Positions 1 to 7,711 of a stretch of 64,000 bases of DNA are shown here, piece by piece. A program made the translations under genes and the position numbers. Under the pieces are notes generated by a model. It was given only the letters and a program-made list of their open reading frames with translations. It was not told the origin of the DNA and ran no database searches. This stretch comes from G942493375 sp942493375 (GTDB lineage Bacteria > Armatimonadota > UBA5829): assembly GCA_942493375.1 (NCBI GenBank), contig OW818698.1:124001-188000 (forward strand), written 5' to 3'. Each line of letters opens with the position of its first letter. Position 1 is the stretch's first letter.

Positions 1-1048
1 TCAGTTTACCGTCCAGGTAGAGCCGCATTCCACGCTCACCCCAGGACACTGCCAGATGGTGCAGTTCTCCTTTTTTCCAATTCAGCACAGGTGTTGCCGC
101 AATATGTTCCAGCTGATTATTCATCATAAAGGCCAGCCGTCCTGGTCTGATATAGATAACAAACAGACTGCCATTAAGCCCTGTAATAAATGGCTCAGCC
201 TGCATTATTATCAGTCCAGCGAAGTCCTGGATCTTTGAAGTATCAATCTGCGGAGAGATCCAGCACTCGATAGTTCCCTGCTTCCACTGGAGGTTCCCGG
301 TCCCAAGCTTATTTACATTGATTGGTACCGCTGCCAGTTCTCCAGGGGAGTTAGCAAGCACAGCCTGACCGAACTTACCCTTGATATACGCTGTTCCAGC
401 TGTGATCCGCGTTCCGGAAGCAGAAGGTGTGCCTGTTTCCAGGAGAGGTAAATAAGCCTTGGGCTTTTCTGTCTGGAAGCCAGAGCTGATCTCGTAATCA
501 TCCATCCAAAGCGTACGTTCAACGCCAGCCCCCGGCATAAACCCAGCCGCATCCGCCACAATCAGAGTGCCCACCTGATCCAGGTCCAACACTCCGTTTT
601 CGTCCTTGGAATCATTGCTCAGTGTGAATGAAGAAAATGGCAGTTCTACGTGCAGCCATTCATTGGCCAGTGTCTGAACCGGTCGCATATAGGCTGAACC
701 ATCTTTCTCGACTAATCCCAGCACAAGAGTCGCAGCACCGTCTGTTTTCAACCAGACACGCACGCCTCCACCAATAACCCCACTCACCGGATGTAAAACA
801 CCGGCTATCTTGCCCTGCTCTGTTTTGTAGTGGATCTTCAGAGAATGCTTCCCAACCTTCACATCCGCAGTTTCATCTGCCCGTGTGAGAGTTACATCCC
901 CAGCTGTAGCACTAGGAATGACAGCCCAGCCATCGGTAGTCTCCTCAAACGTACACTTAACAGACTGCGGTTTCGCCCCCAGCGACCCAAGCGCCAGCAG
1001 CAAAACCACAACCACAACCGCCCACGTTATAAACCGTCGCCGTCTCAT
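1..1048 (-). CDS. Secreted LamG/concanavalin-A-like domain protein (3' end cut by window edge)
   Basis: This reading frame is open from an ATG at 1048 to the window edge with no stop, so the C-terminus is missing. A GGAG site lies about 7 bases before the ATG. The N-terminus is basic (MRRRRF) followed by a run of valines, leucines and alanines, a clear signal peptide or anchor. Residues about 30-190 look like a jelly-roll carbohydrate-binding domain (ADETADVKVGKHSLKI, LWMDDYEI). The visible end has the hallmarks of a LamG/laminin-G domain: LHHLAVSWGERG followed by LYLDGKL. No catalytic residues are visible. It probably binds polysaccharide at the surface or is part of a larger secreted enzyme. 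It lies upstream, on the same strand, of no other gene in the window, and the next gene on the right is a secreted GH5-like enzyme. Confidence 0.8.
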   Translation of the reverse strand, partial: MRRRRFITWAVVVVVLLLALGSLGAKPQSVKCTFEETTDGWAVIPSATAGDVTLTRADETADVKVGKHSLKIHYKTEQGKIAGVLHPVSGVIGGGVRVWLKTDGAATLVLGLVEKDGSAYMRPVQTLANEWLHVELPFSSFTLSNDSKDENGVLDLDQVGTLIVADAAGFMPGAGVERTLWMDDYEISSGFQTEKPKAYLPLLETGTPSASGTRITAGTAYIKGKFGQAVLANSPGELAAVPINVNKLGTGNLQWKQGTIECWISPQIDTSKIQDFAGLIIMQAEPFITGLNGSLFVIYIRPGRLAFMMNNQLEHIAATPVLNWKKGELHHLAVSWGERGMRLYLDGKL

Positions 1049-1104
1049 ATGAAGCCTCCGCTTTTTTTTACAACTATGAAGTATGAGTGATGAATGATGA
1101 AGAA

Positions 1105-1185
1105 GGGGAATTCAGAAGTCAGAATCCAGAATCCAGAATAATGAACTCTCCCACTCTCCCACTCCCCAAGTCCCCGAGTCCCCCC
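1105..1185. repeat. Low-complexity direct repeats in the intergenic gap
   Basis: The gap between the LamG protein and the GH5-like gene carries short tandem direct repeats: CAGAATC-type units at about 1117-1140, then CCCACTC and AAGTCCCCGAGTCCCC units at about 1149-1185. No gene is visible. These are slippage-type repeats with no assignable function. Confidence 0.5.
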
Positions 1186-1188
1186 GTC

Positions 1189-2364
1189 TCAACGGCCTGC
1201 TTTCAACAGCAGTTCATTGAGTCCTGGTGTCTTTTCCAGATCAAACTGCAGGGGGTTTTCTCCACCGGTCATCCAGTAGAGTATGATAGGAAACTTTGCA
1301 TCTACTGCTTCTTTAATCACATCTGCAGTAAATGGAGTAACCGATTCCGGAGGACCGATGAACGCTTCTCCACCCGTTTCACCGATATAGCCTGGTTTCC
1401 CAATCCGGTCGCAGATTTTCTTGAGTTCACGCAGCGCTATTGCTGAATCCTTATTCTTATTCCCAAACCGCAGATTATCTATTCCAGGGTAGTAATGGAG
1501 TGATATTAGGTCTACAGGATCAGGGGTTACATCACGGATATATTTCTCTGCCTCTTTGGGGGAATCTTGCGTCCAGTCGCCTTTGCCATTAGCCAGCCTG
1601 AGGTGCTGAGCTGCCGGACGCGGGGTGCTCTGTCCTGTCGATACGAGGTGGTTCTTGTCGATACTCTTGATCAACCTAGCGAGATCACGGGTAAATGGTA
1701 TCATCTGATCGCTTGTATAGTTGTCCCGCCTGACCCTCATATATGCAGCACCGGACGCAGCCAGATTCAAATCACTAAATCCATAAGGCCGCATAAACTC
1801 AAGGTCAGCCCCAAGATTCAGTTCATTTCCAATCTCCCAGAACAGAATTGTCGGATCATCTTTATACCGTTCAACAACCTGGGAGATATACAAATCAATA
1901 TACTGCCGTGATTTCGAATCCTTATTCGTCAGCAGGTCCTGCATTGTCTCATTGGCCATATCTGTAAACAGATACCAGTTCCAGACAATAGTAGGTATGA
2001 TCTTGATGTTGTTTTCACGGGCAACTGCAACCGCAGCATCCATGCGCTTCCAGTATTCTGCAGAGGGCCAAAGCTCCATCTCTTTAGGATAGAACCCCAC
2101 CATGCCAACACGGGTCACTGTAAACCCGCGCCTGGATATATCCCGAATATCTGCTGCAGCTTTCTCTCCGTCCCCCATCAGAAACTGCCGGAACAGATCA
2201 TACTTAACAACAGATACCGCACGAAAAGGCTTCCCCTCCAGCAGCAGTTGAGTCCCACTCCGCTTAAGAAAAACCGGCTTAGGGGAATCCGCAGAAATAG
2301 CCGCAGTCAATGCACATGCGGACAGCAATATGGACAATACAACGCCAAACATTAAGGATTTCAT
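1189..2364 (-). CDS. Secreted GH5-like glycoside hydrolase (cellulase/mannanase type)
   Basis: TIM-barrel glycosidase of the GH5/clan A type, expected to cut beta-linked glucans or mannans outside the cytoplasm. Counting from the second ATG (2364), residues 1-25 form a signal peptide; LLSAC could be a lipobox, so it may be a lipoprotein. The retaining-glycosidase pair is visible: WEIGNELN with acid/base Glu181, and YIGETGGEAF with nucleophile Glu329. DLISLHYYPG, near residues 285-295, supplies the usual His-Tyr strand. Length (391 aa) is normal for the family. An ATG 15 bases further upstream (2379) is possible; neither start has a good Shine-Dalgarno site. The radical SAM gene upstream on the same strand ends 50 bases away. 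Exact substrate cannot be told from sequence. Confidence 0.85.
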   Translation of the reverse strand: MKSLMFGVVLSILLSACALTAAISADSPKPVFLKRSGTQLLLEGKPFRAVSVVKYDLFRQFLMGDGEKAAADIRDISRRGFTVTRVGMVGFYPKEMELWPSAEYWKRMDAAVAVARENNIKIIPTIVWNWYLFTDMANETMQDLLTNKDSKSRQYIDLYISQVVERYKDDPTILFWEIGNELNLGADLEFMRPYGFSDLNLAASGAAYMRVRRDNYTSDQMIPFTRDLARLIKSIDKNHLVSTGQSTPRPAAQHLRLANGKGDWTQDSPKEAEKYIRDVTPDPVDLISLHYYPGIDNLRFGNKNKDSAIALRELKKICDRIGKPGYIGETGGEAFIGPPESVTPFTADVIKEAVDAKFPIILYWMTGGENPLQFDLEKTPGLNELLLKAGR

Positions 2365-2414
2365 GTGGGTATTATACATCGTAATGCATTTAATGTATAA
2401 AAAGAAAGATTGAT

Positions 2415-4079
2415 TTATTCGTTTTCAGAACAGACACCGCATGCACGGCAGCTGTCCAAGTTGCATGGACCGCTGGGAATTCCTTGAATGGCCAGTTGGT
2501 ATTCTCTCCACAGGTATTCCTTGCTTATTCGCATATCTATTGATTCCCACGGAAGATATTCATCTTTGGTGCGTTGACAATAAATATAGCTCTGTAGGTC
2601 TATCCCTGATTCACGGATAGCAGAGGTGTAGTCGCCACTTCTAGCAGCGGATTCTATCATTCCTGCAAGATCCCTGTCGCCTCTGGCAAGTAACCCCTGC
2701 ACATATGCCAGCCTTGGGGATTCTCCACCAAACTCAACATTTCTCATTCCACTCACACCATTACGGACAATTGAATATCTGCGTTTGAGAGTTTGAGGCG
2801 ATTCCATCGGATGCCATTGGAATGGCGTAAATGGTTTAGACACAAAACTGCTGACAGATATTCCGATCTTCATCTCAGGATGCGCTTTATATATCAAGTC
2901 AGTCAGGCAAACAATATCTTCAACATCCGTATCTGTTTCTGTCGGTAGCCCTATCATAAAATACATTCTGAACTTCGGAACGCCAGCTCTGCTTACCATA
3001 TCAGCGGTTGAGAGTATCAGCTCATTGGAGACTTCCTTATTCAGAACTCTCCGAAGTCTCTCACTTCCAGCTTCAGGGGCAATGGTAATAGTCCTTACTC
3101 CCGACAATTTCAAAAGTTCGCAGGTTTTATCATTCAAAGTTTCAAGCCTGATACTGGAAAGTGTGAATGACCCTCCCTGAGCATATATAGAACTGCAGTA
3201 GTCCACTGCACCTGGATGATCAAACACTGCAGCGCCTACCAGTCCCTGCCTCTCTGAATTGTCCCGTTCCTCCTGAGACTTCCCCAACTGCATCCATCTC
3301 ACCGGTCTGCCTATGTGCCCGGCCACACAAAACCTGCACCTGCGGCCGCAGCCCCTGGCTATCTCCACCAATCTGGCTTTTCCAAACTCAGAATCTTCAG
3401 CCAGAATATCAGATACAGCACCCTTATCATCAGCATACACAGTTCGGGTTACAATATGAGGGTATTGTGGGACATACACGCCTGCCATTTGTGATATTGA
3501 GCTTAAGCGCTGCTCTCTGGGGTTCTCAGCAGTGACTCTCAAGATATCGATCAGCCCCGGCAACACTGGTTCTGCATCCCCAACAACAAAAGCGTCCACA
3601 AACTCAGCCATCGGTTCCGGATTGAATGTAGCGCAGGGTCCACCCGCAATGATTATTGGGAAAGATTCGTTTCTGTCACTACGGCGAGTTGGTATGCGTG
3701 CCATTTGAAGCATGCGGACGACATTGGCGTAATCCATCTCAAACTGCAGGGAGAATGCCACGACATCAAAGGATGAGAGGGGGGACAAAGACTCACAGGT
3801 AAGCGCCTGATCGCCTGTGCGGTCAAGTTCAACTAAATGCTCAGGGTCCGGCAGGAACGCTCTCTCGCAGGCTACATCTCGCTGCTGAGCGATTATTTTG
3901 ACTACCCATTGATAGCCCAGAGATGCCATACCCACCCGGTATGTGTTAGGAAAAACAACTGCAACTCTAAGTTCACAGGAAGATGGACGAGAAACAACAC
4001 CATCCTCAGATTCCACCCGGGCACGCAAGACCTCTCGATAGTCAATAGGATTGTTAGAAGTCGAATGCCGCATTTTCAT
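2415..4079 (-). CDS. Radical SAM protein, TIGR03960-like
   Basis: Radical SAM enzyme of the uncharacterised TIGR03960/B12-binding-type group. The N-terminal 200 residues carry the family's typical stretches: VAVVFPNTYRVGMASLG, FDVVAFSLQFEMDY, PIIIAGGPCATFNPEP and DAFVVGDAEP. The [4Fe-4S] motif is ARGCGRRCRFC (CxxxCxxC). TIAPEAGSERLRRVLNK fits the radical SAM barrel. The tail has a second Cys cluster, CNLDSCRACGVC. In many bacteria this protein pairs with a DUF2344 (TIGR03936) protein and RNase G/E; no such partner is adjacent here. The reaction is unknown; tRNA or RNA modification is often guessed from that context. Start at the ATG at 4079 or a second ATG two codons later. Confidence 0.85.
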   Translation of the reverse strand: MKMRHSTSNNPIDYREVLRARVESEDGVVSRPSSCELRVAVVFPNTYRVGMASLGYQWVVKIIAQQRDVACERAFLPDPEHLVELDRTGDQALTCESLSPLSSFDVVAFSLQFEMDYANVVRMLQMARIPTRRSDRNESFPIIIAGGPCATFNPEPMAEFVDAFVVGDAEPVLPGLIDILRVTAENPREQRLSSISQMAGVYVPQYPHIVTRTVYADDKGAVSDILAEDSEFGKARLVEIARGCGRRCRFCVAGHIGRPVRWMQLGKSQEERDNSERQGLVGAAVFDHPGAVDYCSSIYAQGGSFTLSSIRLETLNDKTCELLKLSGVRTITIAPEAGSERLRRVLNKEVSNELILSTADMVSRAGVPKFRMYFMIGLPTETDTDVEDIVCLTDLIYKAHPEMKIGISVSSFVSKPFTPFQWHPMESPQTLKRRYSIVRNGVSGMRNVEFGGESPRLAYVQGLLARGDRDLAGMIESAARSGDYTSAIRESGIDLQSYIYCQRTKDEYLPWESIDMRISKEYLWREYQLAIQGIPSGPCNLDSCRACGVCSENE

Positions 4080-4195
4080 ATGGATATAAACTCAAACCTT
4101 GTATGCATAGGGGAAGTAGTAATCGATACTATTATAACATTTATGGAGTATGCTTTGATTTCCAGTTGGGAAAGATGACACGGGGAATGCTGTTT

Positions 4196-4279
4196 ACCTA
4201 ACCTCATTATTCGTTATTGACTCACTTTCGCCCATACTGCCAGTCGAAAGTTGAGTCTGGTGAATAAAACGGGTTAGGT
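4196..4279. repeat. Palindromic element of the CCCGC-TTATTCA family, degenerate copy
   Basis: Ends are inverted copies (ACCTAAC...GTTAGGT), then CATTATTC and GAATAAAACGGG. Inside is a hairpin, CACTTTCGCCC-atactgcc-aGTCGAAAGTTGAG. It is a diverged member of the family seen intact at 6877 and 51239. Confidence 0.7.
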
Positions 4280-4308
4280 ATACGGATACAAATAAAGGTA
4301 ATGTGACT

Positions 4309-4376
4309 GTCATCCTGAGGAACGAAGGATCTGCTTTTCTATTCAAAAAAGCAGATCCTTCGTTCCTCAGGATGAC
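4309..4376. repeat. TCCTGAGGAACGAAGGATC palindromic element, copy 1
   Basis: Two perfectly matched 30-base arms (4309-4338 and 4347-4376) separated by 8 bases would form a very long hairpin on either strand. Related copies lie at about 9941, 16464, 26311 and 34417. It falls between the parvulin gene and the radical SAM gene, both on the minus strand, and could stop or stabilise transcripts. Confidence 0.9.
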
Positions 4377-4398
4377 AAAGTGTTTCCAAATATGTGCA

Positions 4399-5418
4399 CT
4401 AAGGAGTTGGAGGCGCTGGTGGCAGTTCCGGAACATTATTCGGAGCACCTCTGTTAGGAACAGTTTTTCGAACCGCAGGCGCCGGCGGGGAATTGTCTAT
4501 CAGTGTATTGTTGATCTTGGTTGACTTATTCAGCTTAGCAACCCATTCCCGGATCGGAGTCTGGATCTTTTTGGTCAGGATCTCGGCTGTCAGCTTCTTT
4601 TTCTCTGCCGGTGTTGCTTCTTTGCCGGTCTTTTCAAGCTTGATTAGATGGTATCCAAACATACTTGCAACAGGCTCACTGACCTGTCCAGGTTTCAAAG
4701 CGTAAACAGCGTCTTCGAATTCTTTGACCCAGGCGCCTTTGGTGCTCCACTCAAGAAGTCCACCATTGGCCTTGCTGCCATCATCAGAGAATTCCTTTGC
4801 CAGCTTTGCAAAGTCTTCGCCAGCTTTAACCTTGGCAGCTACATCTTGAATTCTCTTGAGAGCGATCTCTTTTTTCTTTACTTCGTCAGCTTCATCCTTT
4901 GGGAACATCGCAAGTATATGGCGGACCAAAACATACTGTCCCAGGTCATCTGCGGTAACTTTTACTGTTTTGCGTGCAACTTTCTCAGCCAGCAAATTCA
5001 TTCGTAAGTCGTTCATTACCATGATCTTCGGCCATTTTCTGGCTACGATCATTTCATCGAAGGATCTGAAATTGTTCGATTGAGCTGTTTCAAGAGCTTT
5101 TGCGTCAATCTCGGCTTTAGTTACCGTAACGCCTTCTTTTTTGGCTCCTTCTTCGATCAGTTTCTGATTCAGGACATAATTAAGAGCATTAGGTGCATCA
5201 AAATACCATAGTGTTTCAATTAATTCGTCTTTGGTGACTTTTACGGAACCGACAGTCCCGACAACAGTCTTTCCGGATGACTTCCAAACTTTTTTCAAAA
5301 CGGCCTGCTGATCAAATGCCGGTTTTGCTGCAGTCTTAGCCGTCTGAGTTGAACCTGGCTGTGCGATTAAAACTGCAAAAACCGCTATCAGCACAGGTGC
5401 GAAAATTTTATGCTTCAT
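4399..5418 (-). CDS. Exported parvulin-type peptidyl-prolyl isomerase (PpiC/SurA-like foldase)
   Basis: Cell-envelope foldase that isomerises proline peptide bonds in exported proteins. A signal peptide covers residues 1-24 (cleavage near GSTQ). Residues about 45-155 form a SurA-N-like helical chaperone region starting VVGTVGSVKVTKDELIE. The parvulin domain runs about 165-270 with the standard landmarks VRHILAMF, AKLAKEFSDDGSKANGGLLEW, FEDAVYALKPGQVSEPV and FGYHLIKL. The last 35 residues are a Pro-rich disordered tail ending PPAPPTP. Length (339 aa) is typical. It is a single-gene unit flanked on both sides by palindromic repeats, with 319 bases to the radical SAM gene downstream. Confidence 0.92.
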   Translation of the reverse strand: MKHKIFAPVLIAVFAVLIAQPGSTQTAKTAAKPAFDQQAVLKKVWKSSGKTVVGTVGSVKVTKDELIETLWYFDAPNALNYVLNQKLIEEGAKKEGVTVTKAEIDAKALETAQSNNFRSFDEMIVARKWPKIMVMNDLRMNLLAEKVARKTVKVTADDLGQYVLVRHILAMFPKDEADEVKKKEIALKRIQDVAAKVKAGEDFAKLAKEFSDDGSKANGGLLEWSTKGAWVKEFEDAVYALKPGQVSEPVASMFGYHLIKLEKTGKEATPAEKKKLTAEILTKKIQTPIREWVAKLNKSTKINNTLIDNSPPAPAVRKTVPNRGAPNNVPELPPAPPTP

Positions 5419-5447
5419 ATAGTCAAAATCCCCACTTTCATAATCTA

Positions 5448-5549
5448 GTTCGCATTATTCATGATTAACGGTGTAAATGCAAAGCATTTACACTCTCAGC
5501 TTTTACCCCTACTGCCGGGTAAAAGCGAAGCTTCGTGAATAACGTGAGC
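5448..5549. repeat. CCCGC-TTATTCA family element with nested 23-bp palindrome (forward copy)
   Basis: CGCATTATTCATGATTAACG leads into a perfect inner palindrome at 5471-5493 (GTGTAAATGC-aaa-GCATTTACAC), then the family hairpin GCTTTTACCC...GGGTAAAAGC and GTGAATAACG. It is mirrored by the inverted copy at 5791-5896. Confidence 0.85.
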
Positions 5550-5790
5550 TTACAAGATGTTACTAAAAATCCGGTCTATGGTCAACTCTATACGTATAAC
5601 CATGATAAATACCAGTATATGCAAAAGTACCCATTGATGATACGACAATTTCCCAATTGTTGTTCCATTGTAATATAAAACTATATAATACAATAGAAAC
5701 AGTAGAAATTGGTTTATATATTCACTATTTGTGCCGACAATACTTGTAGTAAACATGGTTAATGATACATTCATTACAGTAAAATGCTAT
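5550..5790. other. AT-rich spacer between two inverted repeat copies; no gene supported
   Basis: About 240 bases of AT-rich DNA bracketed by the inverted elements at 5448-5549 and 5791-5896. A 74-codon minus-strand frame fills it, but it has no Shine-Dalgarno site, its composition is what AT-rich DNA gives by chance, and it resembles no family I know. The arrangement looks like a small non-coding mobile unit or two insertions facing each other. Confidence 0.4.
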
Positions 5791-5896
5791 TAGTGCGCAT
5801 TATTCACCAAACTCTGCTTTCGACCGGCTGTAGGGGCGAAAGCTGAGAGTGTAAATGCTTTGCATTTACACCGTTAATCACAAATAATGCGCGTTA
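5791..5896. repeat. CCCGC-TTATTCA family element with nested 23-bp palindrome (inverted copy)
   Basis: Reverse-orientation partner of 5448-5549. It has the same 23-base palindrome (5849-5871), then AATAATGCGCG. The outer 60 bases match the other copy almost base for base. An ATG at 5887 lies inside this repeat, which argues against using it as the start of the next gene. Confidence 0.85.
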
Positions 5897-5907
5897 GAGG
5901 TTTTCTG

Positions 5908-6690
5908 ATGCTCCGAAACATTCTGTTTTCAACAATTGTTTTAGTGATTTTGTGTTCTTTCTCTGCGACTGCGGAAGATGAATACAATACTCTTACTATT
6001 GTTTCCCCTAAACAGGATGAAAGCTTTCTCGGAAGCCCCTTTGTTCACATTGCCTGGACAACTGACATGGGCGAAGGGTTTACATATTCCATATCATTCA
6101 GTGCCGATGGAAAAACATTTGATGTCCCAATAGCTACCGGATTAACTGTCACAGAATATGACTGGAAATCGAATGCTAAAATAGGGTCAGTCGGATGGAT
6201 TAAAGTTAAAATGCTAGACTACAACGGAATGCAATTGGGTGAGAGCATGGTTGCTGTCAACTGGATTCCGGACAATGCCGTTGTTGTAAGCAAAGCCAAC
6301 CAGCGGGTGTATAGATTTCAAGATGGCAAGCTCAAGTATACGTTTGTCTGTTCCACAGCTCTGCCTCAATTCGATGGTACCGAAGGTGAATATCACGTCT
6401 ACTCAAGGCAATTGAAACACTGGAGCAAGAAATACGAGCTCTGGATGCCATATTCCATCTTCTTCTTTGAAGGTTATGCGTTGCATGCCACCACGCAGAT
6501 AAGGCACCTTGGCTCACCGGCTTCGCATGGCTGTGTCAGACTGCACCCCAGAGATGCCAAAACCCTCTATAACGATGTCACAATCGGAGACAGAGTAATT
6601 GTCCTGCCGTTGAAAGTAGATGTTGGATATTTTAGCAAACTCCAAACTTCAGCAGTCCCTAAGCCGATAGTCCAGGCAGCAAAAGGATAA
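5908..6690 (+). CDS. L,D-transpeptidase (YkuD domain), exported
   Basis: Cross-links or anchors peptidoglycan stem peptides in the periplasm. The start at 5908 is chosen because TTAGAGG sits 7 bases upstream, whereas the ATG at 5887 lies in a repeat. Residues 1-23 are a signal peptide (cleavage near SATAED). Residues about 25-120 form an Ig/fibronectin-like beta domain. The YkuD catalytic domain follows (about 125-245), with the signature HLGSPASHGCVRLHP: His207 and nucleophile Cys209. An upstream His (ALHATTQI) fits the conserved HXn motif. Length 260 aa is normal. It stands alone between two palindromic elements. Confidence 0.92.
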   Translation: MLRNILFSTIVLVILCSFSATAEDEYNTLTIVSPKQDESFLGSPFVHIAWTTDMGEGFTYSISFSADGKTFDVPIATGLTVTEYDWKSNAKIGSVGWIKVKMLDYNGMQLGESMVAVNWIPDNAVVVSKANQRVYRFQDGKLKYTFVCSTALPQFDGTEGEYHVYSRQLKHWSKKYELWMPYSIFFFEGYALHATTQIRHLGSPASHGCVRLHPRDAKTLYNDVTIGDRVIVLPLKVDVGYFSKLQTSAVPKPIVQAAKG

Positions 6691-6876
6691 TCATCAGTAG
6701 TTCTGTGTCCTTTCTATTCCACTTTACATAAGATCAACTCCCCATCCTGTCGCTCATCCAAGATCTACTGTTCTCCGTTTAATCCTCACCCAGCTAATGG
6801 GTAACCTAAAGCTGTTCAGAAGGATTTGAATGTGTAGAAGTCGAAATCATTATATTGAACTACTGAAAAATACGAT

Positions 6877-6957
6877 TAGCCCGCATTATTCATGACTGAT
6901 TCAGCTTTTGCCCCTACTGCCGGGCAAAAGCGAAGCTTGGTGAATAAAGCGGGTTTA
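6877..6957. repeat. CCCGC-TTATTCA family element, intact copy
   Basis: Ends TTAGCCCGCATTATTCA and TGAATAAAGCGGGTTTA are near-perfect inverted repeats. Inside, GCTTTTGCCC-ctactgcc-GGGCAAAAGC makes a strong second hairpin. At 81 bases this appears to be a full-length unit, and 51239-51321 is almost the same. The rest of the 6691-6967 gap shows nothing else. Confidence 0.88.
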
Positions 6958-6967
6958 GTGTGGTGAC

Positions 6968-7711
6968 ATGACAGAATCTCAATTCGCCGATCTCGCCCCG
7001 TTCTATGATGAGTTAATGCTCGGGGTTCCATATAAAATGTGGGCTAATTATCTGGAGGATATCTTCAGACGTTACAAAGCTAAACCAAAGTCCATTCTGG
7101 ATGTAGCCTGCGGGACAGGTAATGTCAGTGAAGTCCTTGCCGACAGAGGATACGATGTTACCGGAGTCGATCTGTCTGCTGATATGATCGAAGTAGCAAA
7201 AACAAAGTCCGGCAGAGTGGACTATTATGCTCAGGGAATTGCGCAGATCAGTCTACACAGACGTTATGATGCTGCTGTCAGTCTGTTCGACAGTTTGAAC
7301 TATGTAACCGACTCCGCTGAACTAGCCAAAGGCATGTGTAAAGTATCTGAGCATCTCGAAGATAATGCACTCTTTATATTTGATGTGAATACAGTCTATG
7401 CACTGGAAAACCATTTCTTCGACCGCGGTTGCATGGGTAAAGAGAGCTTCCCCAGGTATATGTGGACCAGTGATTATGATCACTCTACTGCAATCTGCAC
7501 GGTCAAAATGCTGTTTGAGGCTATGTCTGAAAAGGGAATCGTACAGTTCAGAGAAGTACACAGGCAGCGCGGATATTCATTGGAAGAATTGTCCGGAATG
7601 ATGGTTGATGCCGGATTTGAACTTTTAGATATCTTTACTGCGTATAAGTTTAAAAAGCCGACCAGACGGTCGGACAGAGTCTTTTTCATAGGTAGGAAAG
7701 TCAGCAAGTGA
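6968..7711 (+). CDS. Class I SAM-dependent methyltransferase
   Basis: Rossmann-fold methyltransferase (Methyltransf_25/11 type). Motif I is ILDVACGTGNVSEVLA (residues about 43-58), followed by the acidic end of strand 2, VTGVDLSADMI, and then YDAAVSLFDSLNYV. The C-terminal half (FREVHRQRGYSLEELSGMMVDAGFELLDIF) is the usual beta-sheet cap of small-molecule methyltransferases. The substrate is unknown. Its stop codon shares one base with the ATG of the GH65-like lipoprotein (TGATG), so the two are probably translated from one message, although no functional link is obvious. Confidence 0.88.
   Translation: MTESQFADLAPFYDELMLGVPYKMWANYLEDIFRRYKAKPKSILDVACGTGNVSEVLADRGYDVTGVDLSADMIEVAKTKSGRVDYYAQGIAQISLHRRYDAAVSLFDSLNYVTDSAELAKGMCKVSEHLEDNALFIFDVNTVYALENHFFDRGCMGKESFPRYMWTSDYDHSTAICTVKMLFEAMSEKGIVQFREVHRQRGYSLEELSGMMVDAGFELLDIFTAYKFKKPTRRSDRVFFIGRKVSK

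Noticed and set aside
5550..5774. A 74-codon minus-strand frame between the two facing repeats
   Set aside because: AT-rich composition explains the hydrophobic residues; no Shine-Dalgarno site and no family resemblance.
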